Assembly (NCBI RefSeq): GCF_000003815.2
Contig: NC_049988.1
Coordinates: 15,078,452 to 15,142,451 of the forward strand
Direction: 5' to 3'
DNA length: 64,000 nucleotides
From: Branchiostoma floridae
Taxonomy: Eukaryota > Chordata > Leptocardii > Amphioxiformes > Branchiostomatidae
Positions 56,715 through 64,000 of this stretch are shown one piece after another. Each line of letters opens with the position of its first letter. The stretch's first letter is position 1. The position numbers and the translations under genes are program-made. The notes under the pieces were generated by a model. That model was not told where the DNA came from, ran no database searches, and was given only the letters and a program-made list of their open reading frames with translations.

Positions 56715-56992
56715 AGCAAACAGTCGGCATTGTTTTGGGTTGTGACCAGGCAGAGATCTGAAGATGGATGAGATTACGATCTTGGTTTTTGATCCGGCTG
56801 TGTGTTTTTTATGAATGCGTGCTTTGGTGAAGAAAAGGTTTGAAGTTGAAAATAATAGCGTGTCCAAGAAGCTTTGGTATTGATGTTTTTGGTTTATATT
56901 GGACGTAAAGCAAAGGGTTATGCATGTGGCAACGTTAGATGGCAAGTACAGCATATATAACAAGGTAGTCTATCTAAGGATGGTATCTCAAT

Positions 56993-57222
56993 ACACTTGG
57001 GGTAACGGTGCGGCACTGTGAGGTTCAAAAGATTACTCAACGAATTTCAGAGATAAAGAACGAATTTTCTTACGTTTAGTGAATTTTGTTGTCTTCTAAG
57101 TCTTTTACGTATTGCGCAATATCTTAATTATTAAAAAAAAAATCGGCGAAAATAACACAACAGTGCCGCAGTGAACGAACACCGCACAGCCGCACCGGTG
57201 CCCAAAGGGCAGTGACATACCA
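56993..57222. mobile_element. MITE-like element with GGTGCGGCACTGTG ends
   Basis: The left part CACTTGGGGTAACGGTGCGG pairs with the right part CCGCACCGGTGCCCAAAGGG, and GCGGCACTGTG with CACAGTGCCGC-like text. A solo end (CACAGTGCCGCACCGGTGCC) occurs at 49229-49250 next to the Harbinger-like element. Confidence 0.6.
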
Positions 57223-60200
57223 CCTTAAAGGATTAGCATTTGAGATGCACCCTATGTGATGTAATAGACGAGTAGGTGGCAATAAGAACTCCAGTCTCAC
57301 TGTGTGTGTACCGAGTCAGGCTTTCAAAGGAGCCCTCTCCTAGAAGTGTGGTTTAGAAGGGATACAAGGACTCTAAATGTCTCTCTGTGTAAACTGGAGC
57401 TCTGTCTCTTACTGTCATTGACTCGAGAGTACACCGTTATAATTGGCACCATGCAAACACTCGGTCCATCGGGAGGTCTTTCATCTATTCATTAGACTAC
57501 CCACTGTAGAGTCATGGAGGATGTCACATTGTTACTTTGTGTTCTCAGCGCGTCTTTCATGATCATTTCTTTCGTGGTCTTTTTGTTTTCATTCAGCAAT
57601 GGTGACGGTGTTGATTTTAGGAAGAAGAGTCGAACATTTCTTTGAAAGTCTTTATGAGTTATCAACTTTTCATCTCGTTTTTAACGCAGCCAGGGAACAA
57701 ATTTTACACTATGAAAGTTTTTTGTATCGTGTGTTTTGTTATTTTTGAAATCTTAGCCTTTTCCTGTTTATTTTTGCGGTACTTTTGTGGTTATTGATTA
57801 AATTGTTATAACTGTTTAAGCCATAGAAGAATATATCTAAGTATTCAATCTTTTCAGTCTCATTATAGCTGAATTGAAATACTGTATTGAAGTATCAACA
57901 TATCAACTACAGTTACGTAACTGCATCTGAATGTTCCAAAATAAGGAAAAATATCCAATTTGATTCTATCGAAAGACAGGAATAGGCCTTTCTAAAATCG
58001 TTTTCACGGTCGATTTATACTGAAAAGTGGCTAAATACCCCTTCAAACGTCCTCAAACATAGTCTGACATGTTTGTTCCTCCGGATCCATTCTAGCGAAC
58101 GTTGACCTCTTGTCCATTCAACAGAGCGGAGGAGACGGCTGTACAAACTTTCTTGGCATTCTTTAAGGAATTAGGTGAGCCTCTCGAAGAAAAGAAACAG
58201 TCTAGAGAAAGAGAGGGAAAGTACACAGTTCTAAGCGCGTGCTTCAAACCTCATAGAGGGTTTCGTGTTCTTCTAAGTTCCTTCTAGGATTTTCAGACAT
58301 ACTACACACCCTGTGCCCATTTTCTCTCAAGCCTGTCTTCCTTAGTCTGTTTAATACTACCCCTGTCACATTATCCACGATCTTGGGGCGTATTGATGGA
58401 AGATCGACCATATCTAAGATCCACAGAAGTATTTTTCACCTGAAAACCGTTCCTGTCACATATATAAGCCATACTTTGTACATTTTACAATTGTTGTGCA
58501 ATGAAGTTATTATTATAAGCGAGGCTCGGGTGATTGCCGCAGAATCCTCGTCCGATCGATTTTCGCCAAATGTGACAGGGGTATCATACAAACTCTGCTG
58601 TCCGGAACTGCAACTGGCCCTCCCCGTTGGGCGGGCTGCTAAAAGCGAGATTTAATCAGGCTAGTCTTCCTTAAAGAAAACACAAACTATAGGTATGATT
58701 TGCACGAGTTTCAGCAACTTGACACAACGGAATCTGCTTATTGAATGTAGTGGAAACAACTTCGGTAATATCATCTCTGTTGACTGGTGTAATTGAGCAA
58801 ATATAGCATAAAGTGTAGATCTGTTGTCAACCAGAGTCAATACCTTTGCGGGTGGGCGTTGCAGTAGCATAATCACTGTACTGGTAAACACAATAAATCC
58901 ATCATATACTTGAGTAGTCAGTAAGCTTAAACTTACGGTCATTGACCCCTCGGTAATGTCAAGGAAAAATCTACTCAACCAGATCCTACCTTAAGGCCAG
59001 CTTTATTTGTGCCAAACATCTGACATTGTGAGGGAGGATTTACCAGTCCACTGGAATTGTTTAGACCTACTCTTGCGTCTGATTGAATTTCCTATACGTT
59101 AATCTCCGATGCAAGGTTTTGTTTAATTACCTTAGCGAAGGAGGTTCAACTTCGACAATGGTACTATTTGGTGGTACTGTTTTTGGTGGTGCTGTTTTAG
59201 GTGGTCCTGTTTTTGGTGCTACTGTTTTTGGTGCTACTGTTTTTAATTCCATGAGAAATTGAGATATAGATTTGGGTATGTCTGTTTGTCTTTCTGTCTG
59301 CCTATTTTGTTTCCGGATTTTTTGTAGTCAGCATAGTTCAACAACCTCTGGATGGATAATGATGATATTTTGTATATTTGGATGTGTGCTCCCATCTATA
59401 CCTCATAGTCCTTCGATGGATTTGTATAAATTTCGACTGAAATGGGTAGTTATTGAGGTCCCAAAAATATGGCGACTAGCAGTATTTGAGGTATCACAGG
59501 CCAACAACCTCTTCCCAAATGTAGTTTGTAAGATAACTTAAGGTTGTGTAATTGTCAAAATGGTAAAAAAAAGTCAAGATTTCAAAAACCGTAAAGCTCT
59601 GGCTATAACTGCCAAATTAAAGCATTACTAACAGAAATTTACAGTGCGTACATTCGGTGTTGGCAACATATGTTTAATGTAGAAGTAAACCAGACTATTA
59701 GAAAGTGGTTAAAAGTACTTTCACCCTCAACACACAAACAATGTTTGTTCAGGTTTATACACTTCATCTTGGATGGCACTTATTAAAACAAAGTCGCCTC
59801 TTAACAAAGTAGAACACTTTGAAAGTCTTGCATGCTTGTCCCGTGTGGTCATGTTGTATCCATCGATCGGTCGCTCACGTGTTTCTGTTCTTCAGCACAG
59901 ACGTCTTTTGTGTTTTAAGAACAACACTTGTAACTCAATCTTCCTCTTGCGAATGTTATGAGTTATTTTCCGGTTGGCTGGTGGGGTTGCTAATTCAGTT
60001 AGCCAGCTTCTAAGTCTTTCCTAAGTTGTTTTTTTTTCTTTCATTCATTTCCCGTAACAAGATAGCTGAAGTTTCTACAACATTTGTACGACTCTCCCAA
60101 GAATGCCCTCAGATTGCGATCGTACGACAATCGTACGACAGATGTGACCAGACACTATGCTTTTCATAGATTCACTGAATGATCGTTGGTGTACGTATCT

Positions 60201-61489
60201 CCAGTTTCCAGTACAGTTAATGACGTTCGTCCCACATGCTAGGTTCCTACTTAAAGGAAATCTAATGTTAGTGTTGTCGTTTGCTTTTCAAAAAAGCAAT
60301 TTCCAAATACATAGAAGTTTAGTTCAGTTCAGTCAATCCTTGTGAAACTACCGTAAAATGTTGTGTGAGAAATTATCAATACAATTATCCATACCTAAAT
60401 GGCTACCAGTCATTACAATAATTCAATTCCTCACAAGTGCCACAACAATGTCACATAACACGATAATCTAATAAATACCTCATTCGTTCCACCAAGATTC
60501 TAATTCCCATGACGTCATAGTTTTAATAGAGTTATCACTAATGTGATGGAAAGATAAGTTACTAAATGTACTTATGTGAAACTACGCTCTCACCGTAATT
60601 ATGTCATTGCGGATACAGATGTTACCTCAAATCAAATAACTGGGAATACTACAAGAGTGGCTAAGTACAACGAGCATTTTTTTCTTTATACAAATGATTG
60701 CACAATGAAAACATTAGCGGATTTCCTACTACAGTGTCTGTGAAAACCCCACTTGTTTGTTTAAATGTAAGGCTCATGTTGGAGTTTCTCACGGGGGATT
60801 TGAAGGCTAAACGGCTTACTTTAATTTGTATTTATAACGACCATTTTCTTCGTTTGAAGGCACACATTGAATAAAAGCTGCTTCTTCTTAGATAAGTTGA
60901 TAAGGTAATGAATGAGGTGGACTTATGCATTTGCAGCAAAAACAAGTATCATTTTAAGATATTTGTGTAAGTACATATAATAAGTGTGAACTATTTGGGA
61001 AATTGGTACATACACATGGATTTGTATAATTAGTTAACGTTTAACAGAAACATAATTGATAAAAGGGACCCATGTTGTGTTGTAGTGGGGCAGACAGTCT
61101 TCTTCTCTCTGAGAATAGTGCCACTCATTTTGACCATGACACGCCAATTTTGTTACTGAACATTCCACGCTGCAATTATCAGACCCAGACGCCATTGTTG
61201 TACCTCACAACAGTTGCCCATAACTTCACAAACACGTCACAGGGATTATCTCATCCTAATCCCGTGTTTCGGACGGATCGAAAACACCTGTGGGTCAAGG
61301 AGAGATCCTTTCCGTTCCGATTGTTGTGTTGACCACTCCACGTGTTGCGGTAACCTCTCCGTCTGAAAGGGAAAATGGAGAAGTTGAATGGGACGGAGGT
61401 CCTGTTACTTTCTCGCTGTTTACTAAACGGCTCTCTTTTCACTTTCTATGGTTTTGTTTGGGCAAAAACGCGCGGAATGGCAATGTGCC
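57223..61489. other. Gene-poor AT-rich region
   Basis: No exon or RNA gene can be supported. Small features include a 15-18 bp tandem of GGTGGTACTGTTTTT at about 59160-59245, a LINE-like 3' tail (TTTACAATTGTTGTGCAATG) near 58485, and a TCGTACGACAATCGTACGAC repeat near 60118. Confidence 0.35.
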
Positions 61490-61920
61490 TTTGATTCTTT
61501 CATTCCTTTTTTCTTTCTTATCTCTACTTGTCTATTCCCTTCTTCTTGTTTTGCTCTCCTTTCTCTTGTCCTTTCTTTCTTTCTTTCCTTCTTTCCTTCT
61601 TTCTTTCTTTCTCCTCTATTTCCTTATTGCCCTGTTTCTTGTTTATCAATTTGCTTCCCTTTCTGTTGTCCTTTCCATCTTTCTTCCTTCCTGTCTTCCT
61701 TTCTCTCTTCCTTTTTTGTTTCTTTTTCTTTTATTCTTGGTTTCCTTCTTTCTTTGCTTTCTGTCCTTTCTTTTCTTTCTTTCCTTTCTTTGCTTTCTTT
61801 CTTTCCTTCCTTTTTTGCTTTCTTTCCTTCCTTTCTTTGCTTGCTTTCTTTCCTTTCTTTCTTTCCCTTCTTTTTTTCTTTTTCTTTCTTTGTTTTCTTT
61901 CTATCCTTTCTTTCTTAACG
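61490..61920. repeat. Polypyrimidine tract, degenerate (CTTT)n
   Basis: About 430 bp of nearly pure C and T on the plus strand with CTTT and CCTT units. It keeps three overlapping Phe/Leu/Ser-rich frames open, all artefacts. Such mirror-like tracts can form triplex DNA. Confidence 0.93.
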
Positions 61921-62049
61921 GCTATAAGCGTCAGTGTCAGGTCGACAGAAAGGGTTAAATTCCTCCACGACTGGAAAGCCGTTAAGTCTCACACGGGTCA
62001 TGTCATGCTAACAAACGAACCGGAAAAAGCAAAGAGACTGTTCTGACTG

Positions 62050-62480
62050 TTCACTTAAGATTTATGTTCATCGACTTGAGAGAAATCACTACGAACTCTA
62101 TTCAAAACAGCTGGTGTCGACGTCTTTTTACCTAGCAGCAAATCTCTAAGTACATCTATAATTTCACAAATTGTCAGTTGACAAAGAAATAGCAGCTGAC
62201 CCTAAAGTAGATTCAATTTGACCCCAATTTCGGTAAATGTTTTCAGTCAACTTTCCGAACAATCGAGCGATACCTGTTTTCGTCGACTCGGGTAAGAGGG
62301 AGAGAAATTACTGCGAACTCTATCCAAAAGTGTTTGCGTCTTTTTACCTCGTAGCAAATCCGTAGCTAAGAACATACATAGTTTCACAAGTTGTCAGTTG
62401 ATGACAAAGAAATAACCACTGCGTGACCCTAAAATAAATTCAATTTTGACCCCCATTTCGGTACATGTTTTCCGTCCACT
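62050..62480. repeat. Local tandem duplication, about 240-bp unit
   Basis: The segment about 62075-62275 and the segment about 62300-62500 share GAGAGAAAT and CTACTACGAACTCTAT-like text. They also share TTTTTACCT..TAGCAAAT, CACAA.TTGTCAGTTGA and CCGAACAATCGAGCGATA in the same order. This is a head-to-tail duplication with moderate divergence. No coding potential is evident. Confidence 0.7.
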
Positions 62481-62727
62481 TTCCGAACAATCGAGCGATA
62501 TTTGAGCAAGATCCGGAGCGATACAGGCCGAGCATTCGCCCTAACACGAACACAAACACACGGACCTAACCTAATTATCTGAGAACAAATACCCTCCCAG
62601 ATATGCTTCCTGTTAAGTGGTGGCCGAAAAATTGACCCAACTGGAGGCCGGGGCAAACGACCTTTTCAAAGTCTGATTAGCGAACGCGCTACCGGCAGTG
62701 AATGCGTTTACAAATTAGCGTCAGGTC

Positions 62728-62740
62728 GTTGCTAGGCAAC
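62728..62740 (+). promoter_or_regulatory. RFX-type X-box candidate
   Basis: GTTGCTAGGCAAC is an inverted-repeat motif with one mismatch to the X-box consensus bound by RFX factors. It lies about 60 bp upstream of a possible coding exon. X-boxes near starts often mark ciliary genes. The link here is inference. Confidence 0.4.
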
Positions 62741-62796
62741 AAGTGGCTGAGCGTTGTTTTAAGAGCTCTCGCTAACCCTTGTGTAGCCCACTTCAG

Positions 62797-62959
62797 AGGC
62801 AGTCACGACACGAGAAGGACAAAAACCCGCGGTGTAGATTGCTTACCGACAAGGGGACGGCGTTTGTTCGGGACCAATCCTACATCCAGGCGGCGAGTTT
62901 TGACGGGGGCCGCGCTCGGTGGTGTGAATGGTACCCGACACAGGTGGGCGTGAACATAT
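62797..62959 (+). CDS. Possible exon of an unidentified gene (partial)
   Basis: An acceptor-like CCCACTTCAG precedes 62797 and a strong donor GTAAGTATT follows 62959. One frame is open throughout, with a conserved-looking composition (DKGTAFVRDQSYIQAASFDG, then RARWCEWYPTQVGVNIW). The segment is more GC-rich than its surroundings. Another frame starts at an ATG at 62702 and reads to 62953 with a different, Arg-rich composition. It would need the donor at 62942 or no splicing. I do not recognise the protein. The gene would continue to the right, where no further exon is evident before the window ends. Confidence 0.35.
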
Positions 62960-64000
62960 GGTAAGTATTGCGGTAGAATAAGACAAAAGTATGGACTGTG
63001 TTTATAAGAACATGCACTACAAAATCTAGACTTACAAGCAGTTTTAGGAATATACTTGAGCCAAAAAGCTGGGGTAAGATTTTACAAATGTCATCATACT
63101 CGCTCCCGTAACCTTACAGAGAATATCTAGTGAGTACGCTACTAGGAAAGGGCAACGTATTAATAGGTTTTGTTTTTACAAATGTGCAGAGAAGAGTCTA
63201 GGCTAGAGTTTCTGGACAATTTGAATTCATAGATTTTCTCTGTTCGTCTGAATTCTGCAAGATCTTTCCATATGTCAGCACAAATTCATGGGCTTACAGA
63301 GAGATGCATGTACATTTTAACAGAATGTTAGTGTTCTTTTTTCCTGGGTATTCAATAAGTCATTGAGTACTTTATTTTTTTGTTTACACTTGATAAATCT
63401 TATACGTCGAAGGAATGCTTTATTACACCGCTACGACTTTACGGGAGGTATGGCACATACGGGATCGTATTGACTACGCTTCCTGCATCTTTCTATGGCT
63501 TTTTATGCAGAATGTTTGGAGTAAACAGTTTTAAAATTCTTTCAAATACCGTTCATTGGTGAAGGGCGTGTGAACTGATCAAGTTCTAAAAACTGTACAA
63601 AGTAGGAAAAGGTGATTTCGCAAATTGTGGACTACAAATCGAACAGGGTATCTATGATATGTCCCGTTGTTTACAAGAGTTTGCGATGGTGAGGTTTTGT
63701 TTTGGTAGATACGCCGTACACAAGAGTAGCCCTCCATGACAAAACATTGCATGTGGAGAGCTCTAGCACTAGCCATAGAGGCGATCCTTATACAGAACGC
63801 TGTTGTGGTGAAAACACGCGAATGTAAGACGATACCCGGTAGACTTATGTCGGACTGCACGGTTCTGACAAAACATAGTCCGTGACGTGTTCTTTGGCCT
63901 TAGGCCGGGTTTGGGTTTAAATCCTATGCCTTTTGAAATTTAACGGTCGTGACGACAGTAAGAGGAAGAGGCGTGATCTTTAGCTTTTATATGTCTGAAG
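62960..64000. other. No supported feature
   Basis: If the preceding exon is real this is intron. Small open frames show no recognisable motif. Confidence 0.35.

Noticed and set aside
57514-57645. 43-residue frame with a hydrophobic segment (MEDVTLLLCVLSASFMIISF)
   Set aside because: It looks like a signal anchor, but there is no neighbour exon, homology or promoter evidence. AT-rich DNA yields such frames by chance.
58102-58287. Possible exon between CATTCAACAG and GAATTAG|GTGAGCC
   Set aside because: It is only 50 nt long and has no linked exons or recognised motif.
61290-62046. Three long overlapping Phe/Leu/Ser-rich open frames (up to 222 aa)
   Set aside because: They run through a CTTT-type polypyrimidine tract with no stops by composition. 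No motif or splice support is present.

Overview
The window looks like amphioxus (Branchiostoma) nuclear DNA from a draft assembly. It has small exons split by GT-AG introns, four runs of N (28310-28409, 45513-46327, 47582-48059, 56426-56714), very many short inverted-repeat elements, non-LTR retrotransposon pieces and a 5S-derived SINE. The gene content is metazoan and secretory: Dickkopf, Reeler, GH5 mannanase, alpha-2,8-sialyltransferase, galactose-3-O-sulfotransferase and avidin families. The species assignment is inference. The gene models rest on exon phase, splice sites and protein motifs read by eye.

Layout, left to right. (1) 1.9-6.7 kb, plus strand: a four-exon Dickkopf-3-like secreted protein. 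(2) 9.2-19.4 kb: two Reeler-domain genes head to head, minus 9231-12916 and plus 14661-19375. Both have a Thr-rich stalk and a C-terminal hydrophobic tail suggesting a GPI anchor, but only the left one carries an extra 132-residue Cys-rich module. (3) 20.7-25.6 kb, plus: a nine-exon GH5 endo-beta-mannanase with both catalytic glutamates. One splice donor is duplicated by a small transposon and one intron is apparently GC-AG. (4) 26.4-40.3 kb, a Golgi glycan-capping cluster: ST8Sia-like gene (minus), Gal3ST-like sulfotransferase (plus, divergent from it), a second ST8Sia-like gene (plus), and a broken third ST8Sia exon (minus). Two proline tRNAs (UGG and CGG anticodons) and a LINE fragment lie around the broken copy. 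(5) 43.0-54.9 kb: two avidin-like genes head to head. The left copy has a transposon island in its first intron and no recognisable second exon. The right copy has a 14-nt deletion in the first beta-hairpin exon. (6) 55-64 kb: mostly repeats and gene-poor DNA, with one possible exon near 62.9 kb preceded by an RFX-type X-box.

Three of the loci are divergent gene pairs. The common theme is secreted or Golgi products acting on or recognising glycans and small ligands (mannan hydrolysis, sialylation, sulfation, biotin-type binding, Reeler surface proteins). No operon-like or CRISPR-like system is present. The observations most worth following are the two differently damaged avidin genes, the modular phase-1 exons of the Reeler pair, the transposon-duplicated splice donor in the mannanase gene, a 47-bp palindromic insertion with 10-bp direct repeats, and a palindrome-dense terminal-inverted-repeat element with TAA target duplications hosting a LINE.
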